A stretch of 64,000 nucleotides of DNA from Caecitellus pseudoparvulus (taxonomy: Eukaryota; Bigyra: Bicosoecida). Within the stretch, counting starts at the first letter, position 1. Each line of letters begins with the position of its first letter. Below, one piece after another: positions 1-8,968 of this stretch. The stretch covers positions 42,927 to 106,926 of the forward strand of contig CBFFRQ010000008.1 of the NCBI GenBank assembly GCA_965644315.1, read 5' to 3'. The notes beneath the pieces are model-generated. The model made no database searches, was not told where the DNA came from, and saw nothing but the letters and a program-made list of their open reading frames with translations. The translations under genes and the position numbers were made by a program.

Positions 1-244
1 TGTACCCGTTGGGCGTGATGGGGGAGTCGTGCGAGAACAGGTTGAAGGCGTACTGGCGCCCCCACATGTCCATGGGCCAGGAATCCACGGCATCACCCCG
101 TGCCCAGGCCTTGGTCTGCTCCTCCAACTCGGCCATGGCTGCCGCGCCGGCGCCAGAAGAGGCCTGGTACGTGGACACGACGGCGCGCTGAATGCCAGCC
201 TCCTTGTGCAAGGGCCACAGCGGCACGGCCATGATGATGGTGGA

Positions 245-275
<31 letters not shown>

Positions 276-801
276 TGCAGGGCGTCGTCGGGGTTCACCT
301 CCGGCACGACAAGGGGCACGTCCGGGTGCAGGCGGAAGGCAGAGGAGTTGTCAATGACCACTGCGCCGGCGTCCACTGCGGCTGGGGCGAACTCCTTGGA
401 ACGCGCACCGCCCGCGCTGAACAGCGCAATGTCCACATCCTTGAAGCTGTCCGCGCCCAGCTCCTCCACAGTGTAGTCTGTGCCCTCGTGGGTGATGGTG
501 CTGCCTGCTGAGCGAGCTGATGCCAGCAGCTTCAGCTGTGCGGCGGCAGGCGTGGTGAAGTGCGGAGGTTCAGGCAGCGAAGGCCGACCAGTTGGGCAGG
601 CGCAGAGGACTGCGGCGCAGGACGCACGTTGCTGAAGGGCACGCCTCGCTGGGACAGCACACGGAGCAGATCCTGCCCCACTGCGCCTGTTGCGCCGGCG
701 ATGGCGATGGAGGGCGCTGCGGCTCCGCCTTTCCAGGCCTTGCCAGACGCAGCAGCTGTGCTGAGGGCACGTCGTGCGCTGGTGGCTGCCGCAGACATCA
801 T
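1..801 (-). CDS. asd: Aspartate-semialdehyde dehydrogenase, 3' end outside window
   Basis: Reduces aspartyl phosphate to aspartate semialdehyde, the precursor that the neighbouring aminotransferase turns into diaminobutyrate for ectoine. Two exons are visible, 801-628 and 535-1, with a phase-0 GT-AG intron at 627-536. The protein opens with about 30 Arg/Ala/Ser-rich residues lacking acids (MMSAAATSARRALSTAAASG), which look like a mitochondrial presequence. It continues with the NADP-binding loop GATGAVG at residues 36-42 and the active-site motif NPNCST with Cys155. The reading frame is open to the window edge at NLFSHDSPITPNG, so roughly the C-terminal half is missing. The start is the first in-frame ATG pair (801 or 798). 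It is divergent from ectB with 384 bp between the start codons. Family assignment is secure; the organelle is inferred. Confidence 0.93.
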
Positions 802-934
802 TTTGAAGGCGTGTAGCTTGAAGGGGGAGACGAGGGAGGCGGGGGGCGCTGGCTGCAAAGGTTTAGTTGGTTGAAGGTTGATTGGTATGTGCGGTGGTCA
901 GTGCTCTGCGCGCTGTGTTCTGCCCTGGCATCAG

Positions 935-952
935 AGGAAGTGTGCACTCCCT
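935..952. promoter_or_regulatory. Imperfect inverted repeat in the asd/ectB divergent promoter (site A)
   Basis: AGGAAGTG-TG-CACTCCCT is an imperfect palindrome of two 8-bp arms around a 2-bp centre. It is the same design as the sites at 3707-3724 and 5735-5752, read on the other strand. It lies 134 bp upstream of the asd ATG and 234 bp upstream of the ectB ATG. Probably a binding site for a shared dimeric regulator; no binding data are available. Confidence 0.5.
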
Positions 953-1185
953 GTGAGCTGGAGGCCCCCCTCGACCACGCCGGAGGCCTGCGCCAAAGCC
1001 CGACCAACTCGCCCACAAACGCCGTCCTGCGTCACTTTCAAACACCCACACGAATCTCCACACCACCCACATTGCTAACCCGAAGTTGCTGCACGCCAGC
1101 AACCCGTACAATCAAAGCATCAGCCCTCTCCCATCACGCTGCCGGCGGGGTGGAACAGTTGAGCAAACTCCGCAGCCACCACACA

Positions 1186-2825
1186 ATGTTGACTTCCGCT
1201 GTCGCCACAGCCGCGCGAAGCGTGCGCCTTTCCACAGCAGCTGCAGCTACCTCTCGAGGTGCTGCAGGCTTGGTGGCGTCCATGAGCACTAACGCCGCAA
1301 ACCTCAAGGTGTGTGCGCCGTCGCCCGGCCGGGCGCCCTCCAGCCAAATTTTGCGCTGCAGGCCACCTGCACCTCGCTCACACCGCCCGCTGGATGCAGA
1401 TGCCTGAGGAGCACGAATCCAACGCACGAGGCTACGTGCGCAAGTTCCCCATGTCCATCGCCAAGGCTTCAGGGGTCACCATCACAGGTGAGGCGGCCGG
1501 CTGCCCAGCACGCGCACGCACTCGCCCCGCCTCACTTCCCCTGCGCCACCCCCACAGATGTCGAGGGCAACGAGTACTTCGACTGCCTGCAGTGCGCTGG
1601 CACTCTGGCCCTGGGGCACAACCACCCCGTGGCAGTGGAGGCCGCCAAGTCCTTCCTGGACAGCGGCTCCCCCATGCAGGTGCTGGACCTGAACTCGCCC
1701 TACAAGAACGCCTTCATGAAGGAGCTGCTGGGGCTGCTGCCTGACAACCTGACCCGCCTGCACTTCGCCTCCCCTGCCGGCACGGACTGCTTGGATGCCG
1801 CCGTGAAGCTGTGCAAGGTGGCCACTGGCCGCCGCGCCGTCGTCTCCTTCCACGGCGGCTACCACGGCATGGGGCAGAGCACCATGGCCATGATGGGCAA
1901 CCTGAACACCAAGTCCAACGTGCCGGGGCTGATGGGGGACACCTACTTCCTGCCCTTCCCCTACCAGTACCGCCAGCCCTTCGGCATCAAGGACCCCGAG
2001 GAGGCTGACGCGGCTGTCATGGCGTACATCGAGACCGCCCTGCGCGATGACGAGTCGGGCATTCCCAAGCCCGCCTGCGTGGTGGTGGAGGCCATCCAGG
2101 GCGAGGGCGGCGTGCAGCCCATGTCCCCGTGGGCTATGCGCGAGCTGCGCCGCATCACCAAGGAGCAAGACATCCCCCTCGTCATCGATGAGGTGCAGGC
2201 GGGCTTCTGCCGCTCCGGCCGTGTCTTCGCCTTCCAGCACTCCGACGAGGGCCCAGAGGTGTCCGCGCCCATCGCCTCTGATGCCAAGTACGGCGGCATC
2301 AAGCCCGACGTCGTGTGCATGAGCAAGGCTGTGGGCGGCGGCATGCCCCAGGCAGTGGTGGCGTTCTCCGAGGAGCTGAACAAGTGGGCGCCCGCTGCCC
2401 ACACCGGCACTTTCCGCGGGAACCAGATCTCCTTCGCCACCGGCACAGCCACCCTGCAGTACATGCAGGAGCACAAGCTGTGGGAGAAGGCGGAGCGCCA
2501 GGGCGAGTGGCTGCAGAAGCGCTTGAACGAGCTGGCAGAGGAGACCGGCATCATCGGCGACGTGCGTGGGCGTGGGCTCATGGTGGGCGCAGAGTTGGTG
2601 CGCAAGGATGCGACGGACCACAACGGCGTGCCCATGCCAGACGGCGAGGCGGCCGCGGCGGTGCAGGCACACGCCTTCAAGGAGAAGAAGCTGATCATCG
2701 AGAAGGGCGGCCGCCACGGCGGCGTGCTGCGTTTCCTGCCCCCCCTCACCGTCACTGACGAGGAGTTGGAGCGCTGCGTGGACATGTTCAGCGACAGCGT
2801 CCGAGCAGTGGCTGCCTCTAGGTAA
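1186..2825 (+). CDS. ectB: Class-III diaminobutyrate aminotransferase (EctB role)
   Basis: PLP-dependent class-III aminotransferase, expected to convert aspartate semialdehyde plus glutamate to 2,4-diaminobutyrate, the first committed step of ectoine synthesis. Three exons, 1186-1308, 1400-1487 and 1558-2825, give 492 residues; the introns (91 and 70 bp) have GT-AG ends and consistent phases. The first exon encodes a presequence (MLTSAVATAARSVRLSTAAA). The core shows GHNHP, SFHGGYHGM, VEAIQGEGG, the PLP-site pair IDEVQAGFCRSG and the Schiff-base lysine in SKAVGGG, then GTFRGNQ. The wording of several motifs (AGTDCLDAAVKLCK, STMAMMGN) looks closer to the Dat type of diaminobutyrate aminotransferase than to textbook bacterial EctB, so the exact substrate rests on the cluster context. 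It is convergent with ectC, 49 bp apart. Confidence 0.88.
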
Positions 2826-2831
2826 ATGCAT
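2825..2831 (+). terminator. AATGCAT 3'-end motif of ectB
   Basis: AATGCAT overlaps the last base of the ectB stop codon. It matches the motif found after many stop codons in this window and is a candidate 3'-processing signal. Confidence 0.35.
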
Positions 2832-2860
2832 GTTCAACAGGGAGGCAAGCAGACTAGCGC

Positions 2861-2867
2861 ATGCATT
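2861..2867 (-). terminator. AATGCAT 3'-end motif of ectC
   Basis: AATGCAT on the minus strand, 8 bp after the ectC stop codon. Same candidate 3'-processing motif as elsewhere in the window. Confidence 0.35.
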
Positions 2868-2874
2868 GGGGGGC

Positions 2875-3569
2875 CTACTTGCCCTCGAAGCCGACTGGCA
2901 CGCTGCGGGTGCCGTTCACCAGGCTAGCCGGCGGCTTGATGAGCTTCTCAGACACCGTCGCGCCGTCCATGGTGAAGTGCGCCGCGCCCTCGTCGTCCAC
3001 GGCAGGGTACACGCCGTCGGCGTTGTGGTCCTCAGTCCCCGCCACAGGCGGGTTGAAGGCGCACACAACGACGATGTCCCCCTTCGTGGCGCGCAGGTAG
3101 TGCCGCTCCTGGCCGTCCAGCCCGTACATGGTGCCGGGAGCCAGCTTGTGCACGATGCCCTCGCCTTCCTTTTGGTCGGGGCCCACCAGCTCGATTTCGC
3201 CTTCACCGTGCGTGATGAACACGGCCTCTACGTGGTTCTGGTACCAGATGAGGGTGCTGGTGCCTTCCTTCACAATGGTCCTGCACAGCGGGGTGCAAGG
3301 CGTCGGCACAAGGTGACACTACTTGCTCCGACTTTCCTGCCCGAATTCCGCACTCACCTGTGCATGCTGAACCCCATGCCGTCCTTGCGGGTCAAGTACC
3401 GCTGGGACTGCCATGTGCCCGTTGCTGCGTCCTTCACTCCGCCAGCTGCCTGCACGTCCTCAAAGGTGCGGATGATGAAGGTGCGGCTGGCCGCCGGCGT
3501 GGCGGCGCGCACGGCAGCCCTGGCTGCTCCCGCGACTCGGCTGCGCACGGCAGTGGCTGCAGACAACAT
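2875..3569 (-). CDS. ectC: Ectoine synthase
   Basis: Cupin-fold cyclase that closes N-gamma-acetyl-diaminobutyrate to ectoine, the diagnostic enzyme of the pathway. Exons 3569-3358 and 3280-2875 give 205 residues; the 77-bp intron has clean gtgagt...cag borders and keeps phase 2. Residues 1-30 (MLSAATAVRSRVAGAARAAV...) form an Arg/Ala-rich presequence. The mature part starts near TFIIRTFEDVQ and carries family hallmarks: DGMGFSMHRTIV, IWYQNHVEAVF, GEGEIE (metal-ligand Glu), MYGLDGQERHYLRA (Tyr123 and His131) and CAFNPPVAGTEDHNADGVYP. The length after removing the presequence, about 175, is slightly above the usual bacterial 130-140. It is convergent with ectB. An inverted repeat lies 138 bp upstream of the start. 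Assignment is very secure; mitochondrial location is inferred. Confidence 0.96.
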
Positions 3570-3706
3570 GATGGGCAGAGGGGTGTGTGTATAAAGTCAG
3601 TGGAGAAGGGAGGGTGTGAAAGGTGGGCGGTGGTTTTGCGGTGAAAGTGATGTGGCCGGGGAACACCGACTTGCGACACGCAGAAGCTGTAGACTCCGTC
3701 GGCGTG

Positions 3707-3724
3707 GTGAAGTGCACACTTCAC
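3707..3724. promoter_or_regulatory. Perfect 8-2-8 inverted repeat upstream of ectC (site B)
   Basis: GTGAAGTG-CA-CACTTCAC has two perfectly complementary 8-bp arms around a 2-bp centre, 138 bp upstream of the ectC ATG. Near-identical copies lie upstream of aspartate kinase (5735-5752) and, more degenerate, of asd (935-952). Likely operator of a pathway-specific regulator; inference from repetition and spacing. Confidence 0.6.
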
Positions 3725-3815
3725 CAGCGACAGCTGAGCACGCACAGCCGCGGCGACACAATGATTGCATTATCAGGCAGCAGCCGCAATTACACTAGCA
3801 GTCGGAAATGGGGTT

Positions 3816-5590
3816 TCAAGCCACCATCTCATCGTGCAGTGCAGAGAGAGCTGCCTTTGTGTCAGGCGTCGGCACAACGACGCAAAGGTTGTGCTTGGAG
3901 TTGGACACGACGGGGGGCACGTACGCCTTGATGCCCTGGTCGGAGAGGCGAGACAGCACTGCCTCGCGAGTGGTGGCCTCGTCCACCTCGTCGCCCACCA
4001 GCACCAGCATAGCGGCGTCCTCCACTGCGCGCACGCCCGTCTGGCTTGCCAGCTCCGCCTCGTCCAGTCGCATGGAGGACGAGCGCTGCAGCACCGTGGG
4101 CAGGGCGGCCTTGGTGATGCTGGTGACGGGGCCAGAGGTGGTGCCGGCATCCGTGATCAGTGTGCCGGGCAGCTCGGGGCGCAGGGTGTTCTTGACGACA
4201 ACGGGGATGCCGCGCTGCTGCGCGGGCAGCATGGTGGCGGGGTGCAGCACCTTCTTGCCGAACTGCACCAACTCATGGGCTTCGTTGTAAGAGAGGCGGG
4301 GAATGGTGGTGTCCACATCTGCATCGTGCACGACGCCTGTGAACCCGTCCTCCCAGTCCGCCATCATGCCGTCTTCGCCCTTGACGCACTCCACCTTCCA
4401 CACGACAACTGCTGCGTTGCCCTCCGTGCGTGCCAGGAGAGAAGCCAGGGTGCTGGCGGTCAGGTCGCTGCCGCCACGGCCAAAGGTGCACACGCTGCCA
4501 TCTGTGGCCTCAGGGTGGCCCCCGAAGAAGCCAGTGACGCAAGGCACGCCGCGGCCGTCCAGGATGGGGTGCAGCACGTTCTGGGCCATGTCGCGGGACG
4601 CGGCCAGATCGGGCTTGGCATCTGTGTGCACGCCGTCCGTCACGATGACGCGGTCGGCAGGGACGTACTCAGAGGGCACTCCCAGCATGCGCAGCGTGCC
4701 ACTCATCACCTGGTTGCTCATGCGCTCGCCAGCTGTGACGATGCCGTCTGAAACACGCCCCTCCAGCTTGCCGGCTTCGGCGGCTTCCAGGTACAGCCGC
4801 CACGTCGCGCCCATGGTGTCGTGCAAGTGGGTCATGCTGGTCTGCAGCTCAGTGGCAGAGCCAGCCATGAGCTCGCCTGTGGAGGGGGAGGGACAGCGTG
4901 CCGTGCCGCGTGCAAGTGGTACGTGTTTACATGCCGGCGGAAAGGGCGGGTATTGAGGAGCGCGCAGGAAAAAGTTCCGCTCCGCTCAAAGCCCGGCGGG
5001 GGGCAGGGTAGAGCACGCACCGATGACGCCCTCGTGCCAGTGCAGGAGGCGGTCATGAGTCTCTTTCAGCTTCTTCATGTCCCCTGCTTCTGCAGCTTGG
5101 CTGCACTGGATGAGGCGGTCTGTGCAGAGGCAGGCGGAACGAGGCGTGTTGGCAAAGTCGGATCAAGCGTTCGGAACGCTGCCAACCACACACCAGTCAC
5201 ACCGTAGAACGCGGAGAGCACGCCGACAGTCCTGAGAAAACGGATAGGGACAAGCTATGAATAGTTGAGCTTGGTTTGGGCGGATTTGTTTCACAGATCA
5301 GCGCCGCGAAGGCGCCAGCCTGCACGTTCGACTCTGCACACGCACCTTGAGCCGGCATCCCGGTATGCCTTGAGAAGCCGCCCAACGTTGCGCACAGCAG
5401 GCGCGTTGCCCACAGACGAGCCGCCGAACTTCATGACAACTGCGTCCAGCTTGCCCTCTGTTGCAGGCACGGCCGCCTGCTCAGGCGTTGGGGCGGTCCA
5501 TGCTGTTGCAAGGGGTCGTCCGCTGGACACGGCTCGGGAGCCAAATTGGTGTGCCACACGGGCAGCGGTGCGAGATGCGGAGGTCAACAT
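3816..5590 (-). CDS. ask: Aspartate kinase of the ectoine cluster
   Basis: Phosphorylates aspartate and feeds aspartyl phosphate to Asd. Four exons, 5590-5346, 5231-5194, 5119-5021 and 4876-3816, give 480 residues; all three introns (114, 74 and 144 bp) have GT-AG ends and matching phases. The presequence MLTSASRTAARVAHQFGSRA resembles that of EctB. The kinase motif KFGGSSVG is at residues 54-61, followed by GVTDRLI, SDGIVTAGER and FGRGGSDLTAST, all typical of aspartokinases. The C-terminal ~110 residues (from VTSITKAALPTV) fit an ACT regulatory region. A dedicated aspartokinase next to ectoine genes parallels bacterial clusters with Ask_Ect, which escapes normal feedback inhibition; whether this one does is not visible. 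It is transcribed in the same direction as ectC, with 246 bp between the ask stop and the ectC start. Confidence 0.93.
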
Positions 5591-5734
5591 GATGAGAAAA
5601 GGGATCTTTGTAGTAGGAATGAACTTTGGTGGGTGTTCATGGAGAGAAGAGGTGATGCGGGGGTCCTGTAGCGGATGGGGGAAAAGTGACCAACACGGAT
5701 CACTGCAGCAGCCCAGGGCTGCAGCGCCTGACAT

Positions 5735-5752
5735 GTGAAGTCCACACTTCAC
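5735..5752. promoter_or_regulatory. Inverted repeat upstream of aspartate kinase (site C)
   Basis: GTGAAGTC-CA-CACTTCAC, one mismatch between the arms, lies 145 bp upstream of the ask ATG. It is nearly identical to site B before ectC. It also lies about 80 bp before the Integrator-subunit gene on the other strand, but the matching spacing favours a role for ask. Confidence 0.55.
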
Positions 5753-5833
5753 CCCCCCGACACCCCCCCCCACACACACAACCCTCGGCTCAACCCTTCA
5801 CCAGCCTTCTCTTCAAGCACACAAAAGTTCTTG

Positions 5834-8800
5834 ATGGGCAGTGCAACCCCTGCACTCGTGGATGTGCTGGCAGGGCGCATTTTGACAGGTGCCTCTGCAG
5901 TCCCACCATTCGCCACCCTGGATTTGAACCAGACGAAGCAGGCACGGCACTGCAGGCAACCTGACGTCCTTGAAGGGGTGAAGTAGCCGCCAGCCTGATA
6001 TGGACTTCTTGCACAATGCGGGGGCTGGGGCACCTGCCTCCGCCACAGCGTTTGCATCGGTGCGGAGGCTTGTGGGCGAAAGAGGCGATTTCCGCAGCGC
6101 ATGCTTTCCCCCGCGCCACCCCACCCTGCCTACAGGACTTTGCCCGCGTAGCCAGTGTGCCTGATGGAGCTGAAGGTCACAAGGCTCCGGAGGCAGCAGT
6201 GCTGCACGCACTGTCTCGGGGCAGCACGGCGGCCAGCACACCCGCGCTGCTCTCCGACAAGGACGCCTGCTCCGCCACCAGCAAGGCTCTAGCAGGCTGC
6301 GTCAAGATGCTGTTCCCCTACTTCGTGGACACAGCCAAGGCCGGCACATTGCAGCTGCTGCAGGCCATCCTTAGCGGCGCAGCGGCTGGTGCAGGCGGCG
6401 TCATTGCCGCACTCCTGCGCCAGCTCCCCGGTGAGTCCACGCCCAGCTCTGGCGCCAGCGTTGACGCACGCCCCCCTCCCTTCCATGACGGCGCCCCTCC
6501 CCTGTGCCACCGCAGTCGGCAGCGCGACCTGTGCCTCCATTCCCTGGTTCCTGCAGCTGACGGACCTGCTCCTGGGACCTGCCGCTGGCTGGCTGGCGGG
6601 CAACGGAAACATGCACGCGCTCTGTGCTGTGGCTGCTCTCGCCATCGCGCGTGTGCTGGGCGAGGCTGGCGTGGCCCTGCCACCACACTCCACGCCCAAG
6701 GCAGACATGGCACCTGCTGCAGCTGCGCTGCGCAACTGCGAGCGCATTGTGGCCGCTGCCGCGGCGGGGCAGGGCGTCGCCCTGCGCAAGGCAGGCGCTG
6801 AGCTGCTGCGCCTGGCGTCAGCGGCTGCACCCCACCTGCCCTCCGCTGCGGCGCTGTGGGACACCCTCAGTGCAGATGGCGTGGCGGGCCATGCCCTGCT
6901 GCCTGTGCGCGTACACCGCACCCTCATGAACTGCCGTGTGCCGCCTGAGGTGGAGCAGGGCACCAATCACTTGCTGGCCAAATGCCCCGCCAAGGCTGGC
7001 TCCACGCAGAGTACCATGCTGGCCGAGTGGCGGGAGACGCTGCGGCGGTGTGCGTGGGGTGGCGCGCCTCTCACGCCCTGCCTCGTGGCGCTGGCGAGGT
7101 ACATCCTGACCGTCATTCGCCCCTCCGCCGCCCAGATCCGCTCTCCCTTCCTGCAGCGCTGGCAGCTCCTGCCAGAGTTGTGGCAAGCAGCGCCATCGCC
7201 GGATGGAGGGCGGGAGGTGCTGCAGGCACTGCTGTGGGACTGGGCCACCTTCAATGACGATGCCAGGATCATGCAGGTGGAGCCCGTGGCACTGGCAGTG
7301 GGGGCGGCATCCGCCAGCTCTGAAGCACCAGCGCCTGGGCCACGAGCTGGCCCAGACGCTGCCACCGCCATCTTGCAGTGCCTTGCGGACATGGTGTCAC
7401 AGCCAGGCTGCTTTCAAGGGGCAGAGCCGGCGGTGGTCGCCTCTGGCGTGGCGTCGGCCCTGGGCTCGTGCGTTTCCCTGCGTGTGCTGCCAGGCCTGCA
7501 GGCTTGGGTACCAGCCCTGGAACAGGCGCCTGAACACGCTGCTCGCTTGCGGGAGGCGCTGCCAGACACGCTGGGTGGAGTTGTGGCAGCCCCTGTGACA
7601 CGGATGAAGCGCACCAGGGACGGCGAACCCGTGACTCCCTCGAGCACTCCCCACTCTTCCGGCACCCCCTCCTCGCCCGATTCAGAGCTGGGACCAGGCT
7701 CTCCACACACCACCGCAACCCCTGTCGCGGACACAGTGGCTTCCTGGGGCTCCAGTGTCTTGAGCACGCTGCAGGGCGCGGCGGTGCTGTCCACGGGGGC
7801 CACCCACACAAGCTCTGAGGAGCTGGTGCTGCCCATGGCCACGGCCTGCTCTGGCCACGTCTTGGTGGAGGCCCTCACACCTGCTCTGACCAGCATTCTT
7901 GAGGGTGGTGGCGATGACGCCCCAGCCACCCTGCCCCAGCGCGTCCGAGCCGTCGCTGAGCCGCTGGCTGAGGCGGTCGGGCCGTGGGTGTGGGACGCGG
8001 TGGGCGTGGGAGCCCTTCTCGCCTCCACCACCACCTCTTCCTCCACCACCCTCACTGCCCTGCACACAGAGACACTGCCCAAGGCTGCCCTCCTCCTCCT
8101 CGCGCTTGTGGACACCCTGCTCCACTCCAAGGCGGGCTCATCTGGGGCCGAGGGAGGGGGCGGGGGGGACACACACCCCCTCGCCCAGACAGCAGCTGCA
8201 CTGCTGCACGCAGTGGACGGCTTGGCAACGCTAGACCAAGTCATGCCGCACTTCCAGGAGGCTGAGGAGGGGGAGCACACGAGCAACGGCGGGGTGGTGG
8301 CCCTGCTATGCCTGGGCGCCGCCACCATCCCTGCCCACAGGCCCGCTGCGCCCACCATGCTGGCCCTGGCTGCTCAGGGCGACCTGGCCGAGTGGCTGGA
8401 GTCTGCTGCAGGGGCTGCCGACGCGCTGGACGTCGTGGGGGAGCTGGGCGGCGGCACCCCCCGCATTGCCGAGTGGTTCACGGAGGTTGCGCTGCCCACT
8501 CTGCTCCCGGCAGACCTGCTGACAGCCGACCCCCCCAGTCCCCTCACCTGCGCCGTCGCTGGGCGTGGTTGGTGGCTCACGCACGTCGCCATGCACACTA
8601 GTGCCTGGCGGCTGCCCCAGCTCACCCACCCATCCGCGCCAGCCCCCGGCAAGTCCACCCCCCTCCCGCTCCTGGCGCTGTCCCTACTGCACTGCCCCGC
8701 CGCCCTAGACACTGCCAGCCTCAGCGCCGCAACAAATGCCCTCGTGGGCGCCTTGAGTCCCTCCAGTGGGCACGCCTTGGGGCAGTTGCCCGGCCCCGCT

Positions 8801-8953
8801 GCCTTCAACCTTCTCCTGCGGTGGTTGCTGCTGCTGAAGGGGCTAGGAGTGCCTGCTGAAGCTTGGGCCGGCATCACGCAGCTGGCACAGGGGTCGGAGG
8901 AGACACCTGCAGCGGTGGCAGCTGCTTCCTTGTCCACCATGGGCCTGCTGTAG
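5834..8953 (+). CDS. INTS3: Integrator complex subunit 3 homologue
   Basis: INTS3 is a helical-repeat scaffold of the Integrator complex (snRNA 3'-end processing and transcription attenuation) and of the SOSS DNA-repair complex. Exons 6136-6430 and 6516-8953 are well supported: the 85-bp intron starts gtgagt, ends gcag and keeps phase. The 5' end is uncertain. An ATG at 5834 opens MGSATPALVDVLAGRILT, and one or more small exons may lie between 5890 and 6135. The diagnostic stretch runs from RTLMNCRVPPEVEQG through LARYILTVIRPSAAQI, LPELWQA and LLWDWATFNDDARIMQVEP. I recognise it as the counterpart of the INTS3 segment with RYICGVVHPS and YDWLFFNPEKDSIMNIEP. The rest is Ala/Leu-rich helical sequence with a disordered Ser/Pro/Thr stretch around 7600-7740. 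At about 930 residues it is close to the animal length of about 1,040. It is convergent with the next gene, 14 bp apart. Confidence 0.72.
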
Positions 8954-8960
8954 GGCAGCC

Positions 8961-8968
8961 AATGCATT
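8961..8968. terminator. Palindromic AATGCATT shared by two convergent genes
   Basis: AATGCATT reads the same on both strands. It lies 7 bp after the INTS3 stop and overlaps the last base of the RMDN-family stop codon, so it could serve both 3' ends. Confidence 0.4.

Noticed and set aside
1482-2837. Long open frame antisense to ectB (about 450 codons)
   Set aside because: Mirror of a GC-rich coding strand; composition is His/Leu/Val/Gly-biased with no domain, while the sense frame is a clear aminotransferase.
5758-5782. C-run and CA repeat before INTS3
   Set aside because: Short simple sequence with no sign of function beyond lying in a promoter region.
5905-5945. tRNA-like T-arm on the minus strand (GGTTCAAATCC)
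   Set aside because: The T-stem pairs, but no matching acceptor 5' strand or anticodon arm exists at the right distance, nor in a permuted (3'-half-first) arrangement.
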